Shown here: positions 25,418 to 36,437 of the stretch, one piece after another
How the letters are laid out: each line of letters begins with the position of its first letter
Position numbering within the stretch: position 1 is the first letter of the stretch
NCBI RefSeq assembly: GCF_000478275.1
Contig: NZ_ASJB01000074.1
Location: 1 to 64,000 of the forward strand
DNA: 64,000 nt
Source: Amycolatopsis orientalis DSM 40040 = KCTC 9412
GTDB lineage: Bacteria; Actinomycetota; Actinomycetes; Mycobacteriales; Pseudonocardiaceae
Reading direction: 5' to 3'
Notes under the pieces: generated by a model
The model's database searches: none
What the model was told of the DNA's origin: nothing
The model's input: the letters and a program-made list of their open reading frames with translations, nothing else
Made by a program: the position numbers and the translations under genes

Positions 25418-25476
25418 GGTCGCGCTCCAGTCCTTTTTGTGTCCTTTGTGGACATAAAGTGGCGGGCGCTCTGGAA

Positions 25477-25536
25477 GGACCTGGTCGTGAGTGGTAAGTG
25501 TCGTTAGAACGACACTTACCACTCACGACCAGGTCC
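25477..25536. repeat. Dispersed palindrome, copy B (variant)
   Basis: Perfect 29-bp arms around AG. The core GTGAGTGGTAA matches the other copies, but the next eight bases are GTGTCGTT where they have TGACGGTT. The change is mirrored in the other arm, so perfect pairing is kept. It lies between convergent genes and may terminate transcription in both directions. Confidence 0.9.
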
Positions 25537-25573
25537 TCAATCCTCCACGCTCGCGCATGCCCCGTCCGTCTTG

Positions 25574-25650
25574 CCGAAGGGGCCTTTCGTCTCATCTCAC
25601 GCGGCGAAGGGCGCTTTCCCTGCATGCGATGCGGGGAAAGCGCCCTTCAG
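25574..25650. repeat. 77-bp hairpin element, copy 1
   Basis: GAAGG...CCTTCAG ends enclose an inner stem CGCTTTCCCTGCAT / ATGCGGGGAAAGCG with one mismatch and a 3-nt loop. The same 77-bp layout recurs at 26804-26880 and 57446-57522. Confidence 0.85.
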
Positions 25651-25725
25651 CCCCGAGCCACGACCAGGTGGGAAAAGGCTCACGGTGGCGTACATACTTC
25701 GGGAGTTCGCCGGACAGGACCAGGG

Positions 25726-26655
25726 TCAAGCCGTGCAGTTCTTGGGTGAAGTCACACTGACCTTGGCGCCGGTGAACTCCTCGATGATCGCGATGTTTTC
25801 CGGCGCGTAGTTCTTGGCGACGATCTTGTCCACGTCCGCACTGCCGAGTTTTGCGGCGTAGGACGCGGATTGATCGAGCCAGTACGCCGACCGGAGGAAT
25901 TCGATGAGCACCAGATCGCGCAATGCGGGTTCGGCCTTGATCTTGGTCCAGTAGTCGGCGTGCTTGGCCTTGGCCGTGCGCAGATAAAGCAGGAGATACC
26001 GGATGTTGGTGGCGACGATGTCCCGGGAATTGCTCGCTCCCACGCCCTGGATGTATTCGGCGACGACCGTCGCCGCGGGCAGTCCCATGAGCCCGGCGTT
26101 CAGTTCGGCGAGGACGCCTTGGAGACGATACGTTCCCTGCTGCGCGTCCCGCAGATAGATGTCATCCATGGACGAGGTGAGTTTGTCCGTGATCAGCGGC
26201 AGGATCTCGCGCCGGGGGAATCCGCCGTGCAGGGGGACCTTCATCGCCTTCTGGGTAGCGTTGATCCACGCGGACATGGAGACGTCCCAAGACGTTCTCG
26301 AAGGATCGAGGTCCCACATGTGGGTTTCTTCGTGGATCGCCACCATCAGGGATTCGGCCAGCGCGTTGAAACTCGTTTTGTCCACGAACTGGCTGAAATA
26401 CTTGTCCTTGGCTTGGGCGATCGCGAGGCCTTCGCCGCTGGGCCACCGTCGCTGATAGACGGCCTGGATCGTCTGCAACCATTTCGAAGACTGGAAAGCG
26501 GCCTTGATGTCGCTGACATCGGCCGTGGGTCGCACGGGCTCCTGGTAGCAGAAGGGGGCACTCGGAGCGGGTTGCGCGGCGGCGGCGATGGGGGCCTGGA
26601 CGAGGGACAAGGCGAGGCAGGCGGTCAGCAAGGAAACACGGTATTCGCGGCGCAT
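25726..26655 (-). CDS. Secreted HExxH-motif hypothetical protein
   Basis: A 309-residue protein with a Sec-type signal peptide (about residues 1-27, ending IAAAAQPAP). IHEETHMWDLD at about 107-116 is an HExxH zinc-binding motif (HEETH, 108-112). A later AELNAG (E184) could supply the third ligand, as in gluzincins. This suggests a secreted metalloprotease-like protein, but the family is not one I recognise and the motif could be coincidental. It is convergent with tetR. Confidence 0.65.
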   Translation of the reverse strand: MRREYRVSLLTACLALSLVQAPIAAAAQPAPSAPFCYQEPVRPTADVSDIKAAFQSSKWLQTIQAVYQRRWPSGEGLAIAQAKDKYFSQFVDKTSFNALAESLMVAIHEETHMWDLDPSRTSWDVSMSAWINATQKAMKVPLHGGFPRREILPLITDKLTSSMDDIYLRDAQQGTYRLQGVLAELNAGLMGLPAATVVAEYIQGVGASNSRDIVATNIRYLLLYLRTAKAKHADYWTKIKAEPALRDLVLIEFLRSAYWLDQSASYAAKLGSADVDKIVAKNYAPENIAIIEEFTGAKVSVTSPKNCTA

Positions 26656-26757
26656 GTGAACCTCGGTTCCCGGTAGGACTTCCGTGGTCGAGAACGGCAG
26701 TGTCCCCTACCCGGCGCCATCGCCTCAATGATATCGCTTCGCACGGGACTGGATGGC

Positions 26758-29700
26758 CTAGGTGTTACGGCGGCGTACGGGGGATTCCTCCGGTCGCGCG
26801 GAGCTGAAGGGCCCTTTCCCCTCATGCGATGCGACGAAAGGGCCCTTCGCCGCATGCGATGAGGGGAAAGCGTCCTTCAGCTCCACCGTCGGGAGCGTCG
26901 GGAACTCCGACGGCCGGTGGGAGACGATCAGCGCCGAGCGGCTTTCGGTCGCCGCCAGGAGATCCGCCGCCAGCACCGCCGCGGTGGGTGCGTCCAGATG
27001 GGCCGTCGGCTCGTCGAGCAGTAGGAACGGACGGTCCGACAGCAGGGCGCGGGCCACGCCGATGCGCTGCCGCTCTCCACCGGACACCGGCGTGCCGTGC
27101 GCACCGAGCGCCGTGTCCAGCCCGTCCGGCAGGGCGGCCAGCCAGGAGCCCAGCTGTGCGAGATCGAGCGCGACGCGCAGGTCCTCGTCGGCCGCGGACG
27201 GCCGGGCCAGCCGGAGGTTCTCGCGCAGTGTGCTGTCGAACAGGTGCGTTTCCGGTCCGCACCAGGCGATCTGGTCCCGGAGGGAGTCGCCGCTGTAGGC
27301 GCGGGTGTCCACGTCGTCGAGCAGGACGCGCCCGCTCGACGGGACGAGATACCGCATCAGCGCCGCGATCACGGTGCTCTTGCCCGCTCCCGATCGGCCC
27401 GTGAGCACGAGACGCCGTCCTTCGCCCACCACCAGATCGAGATTCCGGACCGCGTCGCGACGCGCGTGCGGCCACCGCACCGAGAGCCGGTCGGCCGCCA
27501 GTTTCGTCGAGGGCGGCGCGGTCGCGGCGGAACCGGATTCGGTGTGCGGCGCGGGAATCGTGTCCAGGTCGGCGAGCCGCCGGGCCGAGTGGCCCGCGCC
27601 GATCAGCCGCTGCGCCGCTTCCGGCAGGCCCGCCACCAGTTCGGCGGTCGCGAGCGGGGTCAGGGCCAGTACGGCCAGCGCGGGCCCGGGGATCGTCCCC
27701 GCGCGCACCGCCAGGATCCCGAGCGTGAGGCAGGCCAGGCAGGTGAGACCGACGCCGAGGGTCGCGAGTCCGGCACCGAGTCCTCGCCGCACCGCCGACC
27801 GGCGGGAGAGATCCGTCAGCGCGGCGTCGATCTCACGCAGGCGGAGATGACGGCGGACCGCGGCGTCATGGACGATCAGATCGGCCGAGGCCTGCAGCAG
27901 CTCGACCGTCCCCGCCGTCAAGTCGGCGCGCAGCCGCGCGGTCGTCCGCTCGGCGCGCCGGGCGAACCACGCGGTCGCCAGTGGGGCGAGGACGCCCGCG
28001 ACGAACAGCCCGACGGCGGCCGCGGCACCGGCGCCGGGCAGGATCACGCCGAGGGTGATCGCCGTCCCGGTCAGGACGGCGAAGGTCGAGACCCCGGGGA
28101 CCAGCCCGCGTACCAGGACATCCTGCTGACTGTCCACATCGGACACCAGGCGGTGCAGTAGATCGCCGCGGCGCAGCCTGGCGCTGCCCGCCGGGCCGAT
28201 CCGGACGAGCTGAGTCCACACCCGCACCCGGAGTTCGGTCAAGGCACGCAGGGCGACGTCGTGCGACAGTAGCCGTTCGATGTAGCGAAGAACGCCCTTG
28301 GCGATGCCGAACGTCCGCACCGCGACGATCGCCACCATCAGGCTGAGCACCGGGGGATGCAGGGCGGCGCTCGCGATCAGCCAGGACGACGTCGCGGTCA
28401 GCGCGACCCCGCAGCCGAGTGCGGCCGTGGCGGCCAGGCAGGCCAGCGCGAGCCGCCATCGATGCGGCCGTACGGCGTCCAGCAGCGGCCTCCACTTCGG
28501 ACCGGGACCGTCCACTGTGGCCGGTTCGTGGTCCGGGACGACGATGGCCTGGCGAGTCGTCGTGGGCTCTTTCGCCGGTGGTGTCCCGGTTGTCGCGGAC
28601 CGGGCCGGGGTGCCCAGGGTGATGACCCGGTCGCAGCGGGCCAATACCGCCGGGTGGTGGCTCACGATCACCGCCGTCCGCCCGGCGAGCACCCGGGGCA
28701 GCCGGTCGAGGATCGCGGCCTCGGTTTCCGCGTCGACGCCTTCGGTGGGCTCGTCGAGCAGGATCAGCGGCCGGTCGAGCAGGACGGCCCTGGCGAGCGC
28801 CACGCGTCGCCGTTGCCCGGTGGACAGGCCGGCGCCGAGTTCGCCGACGACGGTGTCCAGCGGGACATCGAGCGCGGCGGAATGAGCCGCCGCGCGCACC
28901 GCGTCGTCCGTCGCGTCCGGAGAGCCGAGCCTGATGTTCCCCGCCACGGTCCCGGCGACCAGGCGGGGCCGCTGCGGCACCCACGCGAGACGCCGGTGCC
29001 AGGTCGCCCGCCCGATGTCGGCGAGGTCGACGTCGCCGGCCATGACCCTGCCTTCGTCGGGGCGCCGCCAGCCGAGCAGCAGGTCGAGCAGCGTCGACTT
29101 ACCGGCTCCGCTCGGTCCCGTGATCCCGACGACCTCGCCCGGCCGCACGCGCAGGGTGAATCCGTCGAGGATCGGCCCGGACCGGCCCTCGACCGTGACG
29201 TTCTCGCAGCTGATGGGCAGGGTCGCGAGGTCGGGAGCGGGACGGGTACCGGTGTCGCCGGACCGGGTGCCGGCGAGCGCGATGATCTCTTCCGCGGCGG
29301 CGAGCCCCTCGGCGCTGTCGTGGAACCGGGCGCCCACCGCGCGCAGCGGCAGATAGACCTCGGGCGCGAGGATGAGGACGACCAGCCCGGTCCGCAGGTC
29401 CAGTTCACCCGCCAGCAGGCGGAGCCCGATCGAGACGGCGACGACCGCGACGGACAGCGTCGCCAGCAGTTCGAGCGCGAGCGCGGACAGGAACGCGACG
29501 CGCAAGGTGCGCAGGGTCTGGGTGCGGTACCGCTCGGTGATCTCCCGCAGCGAGCGGATCTGCGCGCGGGCCCTGCCGAACGCGGTCAGCTCGGCGAGTC
29601 CGGCGACGAGGTCGAGAAAGTGGTTCCCCAGCAGGGAAAGCGTCTTCCACTGCCGCCGGACGTCACGTTGGGTGTAGAGGCCGATGAGGATCATGAAGAC

Positions 29701-30209
29701 CGGGATCAGCGGTACCGTGAGACCGACGATGGCCGCGGCGACCCAGTCGGCCGCCAGAATCCGCACGCCGATCACCAGCGGCACCACCGCCGCGATCAGC
29801 AACTGCGGCAGGTACCGCGAGAAGTAGCCGTCCAACCGGTCGACGCCGTGGGTGGCCAGCGCGGCGATCTCCGCGGGGGAGCGCTCCGCCCGCCGGGGCC
29901 CGATCCGCAGCGCGGCCGCGATCACGGTCTCCCGCAGCTGGGAGAGCGCGCGGGCGGCGGCCCGGTGCGCCGTCGTTTCGGAAAGCCAGGCGATGCCTGC
30001 CCTGGCGAGTACGACCAGCAGCAGCATCCCGAGCGGGATCAGCAGTGCCCGCGGCGAAACGCCGTCGAGGAACGCCCACGTGATCGTCTTCGACAGCAGC
30101 TCCGCCTGGGCGAGCACCAGCATGGCGGTGAGCACGCCCAGGACGGCGCAGGCGAGGACGAACGGCCGGACCGCGCTCGCGTGGCGGAGCAGCCGAGGGT
30201 CGAGTGGCC

Positions 30210-30213
<4 letters not shown>
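26758..30213 (-). CDS. cydDC: Fused CydDC ABC exporter with repeat-derived tail
   Basis: A 1151-residue fusion of two ABC half-exporters needed to assemble cytochrome bd oxidase. The first half (about 1-545) has six transmembrane segments, Walker A GPSGAGKST, signature LSTGQRRR and Walker B LILLDEPT. The second (about 595-1110) repeats this with GRSGAGKST, VSGGERQR and FLLLDEPT. CydDC exports cysteine/glutathione or handles heme in E. coli. ATG overlaps the cydB stop by 4 bp. The last about 38 residues after PTLPTVE are encoded by a 77-bp hairpin element plus flanking sequence and have no counterpart in the ABC fold. Confidence 0.9.
26804..26880. repeat. 77-bp hairpin element, copy 2, inside the cydDC reading frame
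   Basis: CTGAAGG...CCTTCAG, the same length and ends as copies at 25574 and 57446. On the minus strand it is read through as LKDAFPSSHAAKGPFVASHE and following residues, giving CydDC an extra C-terminal tail. Confidence 0.85.
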
Positions 30214-31229
<1,016 letters not shown>

Positions 31230-31258
31230 GACGGGTCTCCAGTTTCGGTGCGGCGGCT

Positions 31259-32662
31259 TCAGTAGGCGAAGGCCGCCGGACGCGGCTCGTCGGAATCGGT
31301 GTCCTCGGTTTCCGGCGCGGCAGGCGGAGGAGGCCCGGCCTTGGCGTAGCGGACCATCAGGTAGCCGTCGACGACCGCGAGAAGGCCGTAGAGCACGGTG
31401 AAGACGATCAGCGAGGTCAGCACGGTGCCCGCGGAGACCGTCGGTGACACCGAGTCGGCGGTTTTGAGCACCCCGAACACCGACCATGGCTGCCTGCCCA
31501 TTTCGGTGAAGATCCAGCCGACGCTGTTGGCCAGGAAGGGAAGGGCGATCGCGGCGGTCGCGGCCGGGAAGAACCAGCGTGCGCGCGGCATCCGGTCGCG
31601 GCGGAAGAGCCAGAGACCGACGATCGAGATGAGCAGGCAGAGGAAGCCGAAGCCGATCATCAGCCGGAAAGTCCAGTAGCTGACCGGGATGTCCGGCCGG
31701 TACTCGCCGGGCCCGTACTGCCGTTGCTCCGCGGCCTGGAGGTCGTTGATCCCTTCGACCTCGCCGTCGAAGCTGCCGGTGGCCATGAAGGAGAGCAGAC
31801 CGGGCACGCGGATGCTGAACTTCTCCTGCGAGCCGTCGAGTGACCCGATGGTGAACAGCGAGAACGACGCGGGCGCCATCGTGTCGTAGAGCGCCTCGGC
31901 GGCGGCCATCTTCATCGGCTGCTGCTCGGTCATAAGCCGGGCCTGCAGGTCACCGGTGAGGATCACACCGACACTGGCGATCAGCACCGTGATCAGCCCG
32001 ATCTTCATCGACGGCCGGTAGACGTCGGTGTCGCGCCGCCGCTTGAGCTGCCAGGCGCTGATCCCGACGACGAACATGCCGGCGGTGAGGAAGCACGCCG
32101 TGATGGTGTGCGCGAACGCGCCGACCGCGGTCGAGTTGGTGAGCACGGCGCCGAAGTCCTTCAGCTCCGCCCGCCCGGTGGCCTGGTTGATCTCGTAGCC
32201 GACCGGATGCTGCATCCACGAGTTCGCGGCCAGGATGAAGTAGGCCGAGAGCACCGTGCCGATCGAGGCGAGCCAGATGGTGGCCAGGTGCAGCTTCTTC
32301 GGCAGCTTGTCCCAGCCGAAGATCCACAGGCCGAGGAACGTCGACTCCATGAAGAACGCCAGCAGGCCCTCGATGGCCAGTGGCGCGCCGAAGATGTCGC
32401 CGACGAACGTGCTGTAGTCCGACCAGTTCATGCCGAACTGGAACTCCTGCACGATGCCGGTCGCCACGCCCATGGCGAAGTTGATGAGGAAGAGCTTCCC
32501 CCAGAACTTCGTCATCCGGCGGTAGCGCTCGTCGCCCGTGCGGACCCAGACCGTCTGCATCCCGGCGACCAGGAAGGACAGTCCGATGGTCAACGGGACG
32601 AAGATGAAGTGGTACACGGTGGTGATCCCGAACTGCCATCGGGCGATGTCCAGGGCGTTCAT
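31259..32662 (-). CDS. cydA: Cytochrome bd oxidase subunit I
   Basis: A 467-residue membrane protein carrying hemes b558, b595 and d. The N-terminus ARWQFGITTVYHFIFVPLTI with its conserved His, the GRQPW segment (MGRQPWSVFGVLKT) and the MESTFLGLW helix identify CydA. The quinol-binding Q loop is the short actinobacterial type. ATG 32662 has GAGGAG upstream. First gene of the cyd operon; a DosR-box-like palindrome lies 66 bp before it. Confidence 0.95.
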   Translation of the reverse strand: MNALDIARWQFGITTVYHFIFVPLTIGLSFLVAGMQTVWVRTGDERYRRMTKFWGKLFLINFAMGVATGIVQEFQFGMNWSDYSTFVGDIFGAPLAIEGLLAFFMESTFLGLWIFGWDKLPKKLHLATIWLASIGTVLSAYFILAANSWMQHPVGYEINQATGRAELKDFGAVLTNSTAVGAFAHTITACFLTAGMFVVGISAWQLKRRRDTDVYRPSMKIGLITVLIASVGVILTGDLQARLMTEQQPMKMAAAEALYDTMAPASFSLFTIGSLDGSQEKFSIRVPGLLSFMATGSFDGEVEGINDLQAAEQRQYGPGEYRPDIPVSYWTFRLMIGFGFLCLLISIVGLWLFRRDRMPRARWFFPAATAAIALPFLANSVGWIFTEMGRQPWSVFGVLKTADSVSPTVSAGTVLTSLIVFTVLYGLLAVVDGYLMVRYAKAGPPPPAAPETEDTDSDEPRPAAFAY

Positions 32663-32727
32663 CCGGTTCTCCTCGCGCGGACGATGGTGACCAGGGCAGC
32701 ATCCGGCCTCCCGGATACCCGGCGAGA

Positions 32728-32741
32728 GGGTCCTTGGTCCC
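32728..32741. promoter_or_regulatory. DosR-box-like palindrome between cydA and Acg-type gene
   Basis: GGGTCCTTGGTCCC matches 9 of 10 fixed positions of the mycobacterial DosR core GGGAC-N4-GTCCC. It sits between divergent cydA and the nitroreductase-like gene. Related motifs occur at 35427, 40495 and 48613. Confidence 0.5.
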
Positions 32742-32905
32742 GTCCGGGACGGCCACGGGTCCCGCCTGAGCCGGGAATCCACAGTGGACTTTCGAGCGGC
32801 CCGCCGCCGGGTGCCGAAGGTCCCGGGCAGACCGGGCCAACGGCCACTGCCGCGACACCTGCCCGGAGACGGAGGCTGGAAGCCTACGAAGGCAGGAGCG
32901 GTCCG

Positions 32906-33877
32906 ATGGTCCTCACTCAGTCCCCGGCCGTCGCGGCGGCGCTGGACGCCGCGGTGCGCGCGCCGTCGCCGCACAACACCCAGCCGTGGATCTTCGAGCT
33001 GGCGCCGGACATGATCGACGTCGTACTCGACGAACACCGGGTACTGGACGCCTGCGACCCCGAAGCGCGGGAGGCGCGGCTGGCCTGCGGAGCGGCGGTT
33101 CTGAACCTGGAACTCGCCCTCGCGGTGGCCGGACGGGCCACCGAAACCGAGTTCGCGCCCGAGCGGGCCAGGCCGGCCCTGCTGGCCCGGGTGACCCTCG
33201 GTCACCGGCACCGGCCCACCGTGACCGAACGACGTCTCGCCGCGGCGATTCCGCGGCGCTACAGCAATCGCCGTCCCTTCGCCGATCAGGCGGTGCCACC
33301 CGGCGTGCGCACCGCCGTCCGGGAGGCGGCTCGCGAAGAAGGCTCGCACCTCGTCCTGCTGGACGAAATCGGTTCACTGGAAGCGGCCGCGGCTCTCATC
33401 CGCCGCGCCGACCATCTCCAGATTCACGACGGTGCCTTCCAGGACGAACTTCGCGCGTGGACCCGGCGGGCGACCGGGGAGGACGGGGTCCCCGCGTTCG
33501 CGGGCGGGCCGAGGTCGGCGGGCGGATTGCTCCCGACGCGGTACGTCAGCGAGGACGGGGCGGAACGCGCCTTCGAACGGGATCCACTGGTCGCGGTGCT
33601 GACCACGCCGAACGACGCGCCGATGTCCCAGGTCCGCGCGGGGCGTGCGATGCAACGGGTTCTGCTCACGGCGACGGATGCCGGGCTGAGTGCTTCGTTC
33701 TGTTCGCAGCCCATCGAGATCGCCTCCGCCCGCGCCGAACTGCGCGCGCTGCTCGGCGGCACCGATCACCCGCAGACCGTGTTCAGGCTCGGCTACGGCT
33801 ATCCAGGGGTGCCGACCCCACGCCGTCCCGTCCACGCCGTCACCCGTCACGTTGGCACAGAACGGAAGACATCATGA
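32906..33877 (+). CDS. Acg-type nitroreductase-like protein (first copy)
   Basis: A 323-residue protein with two nitroreductase-like halves. RAPSPHNTQPWIFEL is the flavin-binding start and RRYSNRRPF the next conserved segment, both as in mycobacterial Acg (Rv2032). In Acg the active site is covered by a lid, and the protein is thought to store or sequester flavin in dormancy. ATG 32906 is preceded by GGCAGGAG. Divergent from cydA; its stop overlaps the next start (ATGA). Confidence 0.85.
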   Translation: MVLTQSPAVAAALDAAVRAPSPHNTQPWIFELAPDMIDVVLDEHRVLDACDPEAREARLACGAAVLNLELALAVAGRATETEFAPERARPALLARVTLGHRHRPTVTERRLAAAIPRRYSNRRPFADQAVPPGVRTAVREAAREEGSHLVLLDEIGSLEAAAALIRRADHLQIHDGAFQDELRAWTRRATGEDGVPAFAGGPRSAGGLLPTRYVSEDGAERAFERDPLVAVLTTPNDAPMSQVRAGRAMQRVLLTATDAGLSASFCSQPIEIASARAELRALLGGTDHPQTVFRLGYGYPGVPTPRRPVHAVTRHVGTERKTS

Positions 33878-34452
33878 CAGTGCGCACGCGGTTGCTCTGC
33901 CTGAAGCGGAATCCGCTGATCCGGCGGTCAGACCGGCTTGAAGCCGTTTTGCTGATCGGCGCCGTTTTGCTGGCGCTCGTGGCGATCCCGTTCGCCGCCG
34001 CGGCGGGCTCCGAAGCCTACGCCGGAGGAGTCCGGCGTGCGGCCGAAGAGGCCGCGGCCCGTCAGGAGGTGACCGCCGTGCTGGTGGCGGACGCCCCGCC
34101 GGTACAGGTGCGGCTCGACGGGGTGCCCTTGACGGAGAAGGTCGAGGCCGTCGCCCGCTGGACCGTGCCCGGCGGGCCGGTCCGGGAGGGCGTGGTGACC
34201 GTGGAAGCCGGTTCGCCGGGCGGCGGCGAGGTGCGGATCTGGCTCGACGCGAAGGGGCACGCGGTCGAGGCGCCCGCGACGGTGGACGACGCCAAGACCT
34301 TCGGTGTCGGCGTCGGGACCGGCCTGTGGCTGGGATGGATCACCTTGCTGGCGACGGTCTTCTTGGCGTGCCGCTCGGCGCTCGGCCGCGGCCGAGCCGC
34401 GGCGTGGGAGCGTGAATGGCGCCGGGTGTCCCAGGACTGGACCGTCGCCTGA
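33874..34452 (+). CDS. Rv1733c-like membrane protein
   Basis: A 192-residue protein with two transmembrane helices (about residues 22-46 and 145-165) flanking an extracytoplasmic loop that includes VRLDGVPL. N-terminal basic residues (RTRLLCLKRNPLIRRSDR) match the layout of Rv1733c, a DosR-regulated antigen of unknown function. Coupled to the preceding Acg-type gene by a 4-bp overlap. Confidence 0.8.
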   Translation: MTVRTRLLCLKRNPLIRRSDRLEAVLLIGAVLLALVAIPFAAAAGSEAYAGGVRRAAEEAAARQEVTAVLVADAPPVQVRLDGVPLTEKVEAVARWTVPGGPVREGVVTVEAGSPGGGEVRIWLDAKGHAVEAPATVDDAKTFGVGVGTGLWLGWITLLATVFLACRSALGRGRAAAWEREWRRVSQDWTVA

Positions 34453-34530
34453 CGACGAGATCCGTCGACGAGTGCCTGTGTCCGGCGCCGGCAGGCTCGG
34501 TGGGGGCGTGCTGTGGGAGAAGGTCCGCGA

Positions 34531-35406
34531 ATGCCAGATCTGATCGAGCGAATGTGGTCCGACGGGGAAGTGGAGGTACTGGCGCGCGCGGTGATCCGCG
34601 CACCCTCGGTGCACGGTAGCCAGCCGTGGTCCCTGAACCTGCCGGAGCGGCGGGCGGAACTGAGCGAACGGACCGATCTCGGCCTGCCCGAAGGTGTCCT
34701 GTGCGGCCGTGATCGGCTCTTCTCCTGTGGAGCCGCGTTGGCGAACCTCATCCTGGGCGTCCGGGTGCTGGGCTGGGAAACCGACGTGCGCGTGCCGGCG
34801 GGGGAGGCGCCGCTCGTCGCCGTCGTCAGCGCCGCCGGGCGGGGAGCACCGTTGGACGGCGAACTGCACGCCTACACCGCGATCTCGCGCCGACGGAGTC
34901 ACCGCCTTCCCTTCGCCTCGATCCCGGTCGCTCCCTCGACACTCGAGTCGGTCATCGGGCACCTGCCGCCGGGTGTCGCCTGCCGCGTCGTCCGGGCCGG
35001 TGAAACGGGAATCCTCGCGGCACTGCTGGAAAAGGCCTCCGTAACGGACCGGGACGACTGGGGTGCCGACGGACTCGCCCGGTCCGGTTACGGCGACGCG
35101 CGTCCACCGTGGGCCGGTCTGGTCCGGCGGACGATCGTGCTCCCGGATGCCCGCACCCTGGCGCACCGGCCGCCCGTCGAGACGATCGTGATCTTCTGCA
35201 CCGAGCACGACGATCGGGTACGCCAGGTCCGGGCGGGCGCGGCGATGCAGCGGTCCTGGCTCACCGCCGTCGACCGGGGGCTGGCCGCGTCGGTACTGAC
35301 CCGGCCGTTGCACGAGGAACCCGTCCGGGACCGGTTGACCGCGGAGCTGTCCTTGCCCGGGATTCCCCAGCTCGTCATGCGCCTCGGCTATCCGGCCGGG
35401 ATCTGA
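34531..35406 (+). CDS. Acg-type nitroreductase-like protein (second copy)
   Basis: A 291-residue relative of the first copy: RAPSVHGSQPWSLNL and RRRSHRLPF are the matching segments, and RAGAAMQRSWLTAVDRGLA is the second-domain signature. ATG 34531 has GGGAGAAGG upstream. It lies 78 bp after the Rv1733c-like gene on the same strand, so the three may form one transcript. Function is inferred only from Acg. Confidence 0.8.
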   Translation: MPDLIERMWSDGEVEVLARAVIRAPSVHGSQPWSLNLPERRAELSERTDLGLPEGVLCGRDRLFSCGAALANLILGVRVLGWETDVRVPAGEAPLVAVVSAAGRGAPLDGELHAYTAISRRRSHRLPFASIPVAPSTLESVIGHLPPGVACRVVRAGETGILAALLEKASVTDRDDWGADGLARSGYGDARPPWAGLVRRTIVLPDARTLAHRPPVETIVIFCTEHDDRVRQVRAGAAMQRSWLTAVDRGLAASVLTRPLHEEPVRDRLTAELSLPGIPQLVMRLGYPAGI

Positions 35407-35426
35407 CTGTCCATAGTGGACGACGT

Positions 35427-35440
35427 AGGTCGAAGGTCCC
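35427..35440. promoter_or_regulatory. DosR-box-like palindrome upstream of the universal stress gene
   Basis: AGGTCGAAGGTCCC, read on the minus strand as GGGACCTTCGACCT, matches 12 of 14 bases of the site at 48613 and 8 of 10 core DosR positions. It is 88 bp upstream of the USP start. Confidence 0.4.
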
Positions 35441-35528
35441 GGCCGTCGGTTACCAACGCCGCTGCTCTCCTCGTCCGTTCGTTCGTAACGTGCGAAGTAG
35501 TTGCCGAAATCTGATGGGGTGAATCGCT

Positions 35529-36437
35529 ATGCCGGAACATTCGGAGCACGGAGTGGTCGTCGGGGTCGACGGCTCGGAGGCCGCTTTGAGGGCGGTCCGC
35601 TGGGCCGCGAAGCAGGCACACCGTCGCCACGCGGAACTCACACTGGTGCACGCGATCGACGACGAGGCGCTCAGCCATCCGAGGCCGATACCCACGCGGG
35701 AGAACCTCACGGAGATGATCCGGCAGCGCGGCCACCGGCTTCTGCGGAAGGCCCGTGACGCCGCCAAGGAGGTCGCTCCGGACGTCCCCGTGTCGTCGGT
35801 ACTGCTGCACGAACGACCGGTGATGGCGCTCAAGACGGCGTCCGAGAACGCGGATCTGCTGGTGCTGGGTACCGAGGGCTTACGTCCGCTGGGCAGGGTG
35901 CTGGTCGGGTCGGTGTCCATCGCGCTGGCGGCACGGGCGGCCTGTCCGGTCGCCCTCGTACGACCGCATGTCGCGGACGAGATGCCGCCGGAGACCGGGC
36001 CGGTCGTCGTCGGTGTCGACGGGACACGAGCGAGCGAAGCCGCGCTCGCGCTCGCCTTCGAAGAGGCGTCCTGGCGGCGGACCGGGTTGATCGCCCTGCA
36101 TTGCTGGGACGACGCGTTCCTCTCGGCGGTGTTCGAGGAGACGCGCTGGACCCTGGATCGGTCCGACATCGAGGAGCGGGAGCAGGAGGTGCTCGCCGAA
36201 CGGCTCGCCGGCTGGCAGGAGAAGTATCCCGACGTGCGCGTCGAGCGGGAGGTCGTGCGAGGCCGCCCTGCCGACGAACTGCTCAAGCACGCCGACCGGG
36301 CGCAGCTTCTGGTCGTGGGAAGCAGGGGACGCGGCGGGGTCGCCGGGATGCTGCTCGGCTCGACCAGCCAAGCGGTGATGTCCTACGCCCTATGCCCGGT
36401 GATCGTGGCCCGCGAGGCCGGGGACCGGGACCGGTGA
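35529..36437 (+). CDS. Tandem universal stress protein
   Basis: A 302-residue protein with two UspA domains (about 1-145 and 155-300). Each begins with VVVGVDGS/T and the second carries the ATP-binding signature GSRGRGGVAGMLLGSTS. In M. tuberculosis tandem USPs such as Rv2623 and Rv1996 belong to the DosR regulon and slow growth. It overlaps the P-type ATPase gene by 4 bp; Rv1996 is likewise next to ctpF. Confidence 0.9.
   Translation: MPEHSEHGVVVGVDGSEAALRAVRWAAKQAHRRHAELTLVHAIDDEALSHPRPIPTRENLTEMIRQRGHRLLRKARDAAKEVAPDVPVSSVLLHERPVMALKTASENADLLVLGTEGLRPLGRVLVGSVSIALAARAACPVALVRPHVADEMPPETGPVVVGVDGTRASEAALALAFEEASWRRTGLIALHCWDDAFLSAVFEETRWTLDRSDIEEREQEVLAERLAGWQEKYPDVRVEREVVRGRPADELLKHADRAQLLVVGSRGRGGVAGMLLGSTSQAVMSYALCPVIVAREAGDRDR

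Larger units (their letters stand above)
25418..25725. other. Convergent intergenic region with two repeat types
   Basis: Between the convergent tetR and HExxH-protein genes there is no gene. It holds GTCCTTTGTGGAC (25441-25453), palindrome copy B (25477-25536) and a 77-bp hairpin element (25574-25650), both listed separately. Confidence 0.7.
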
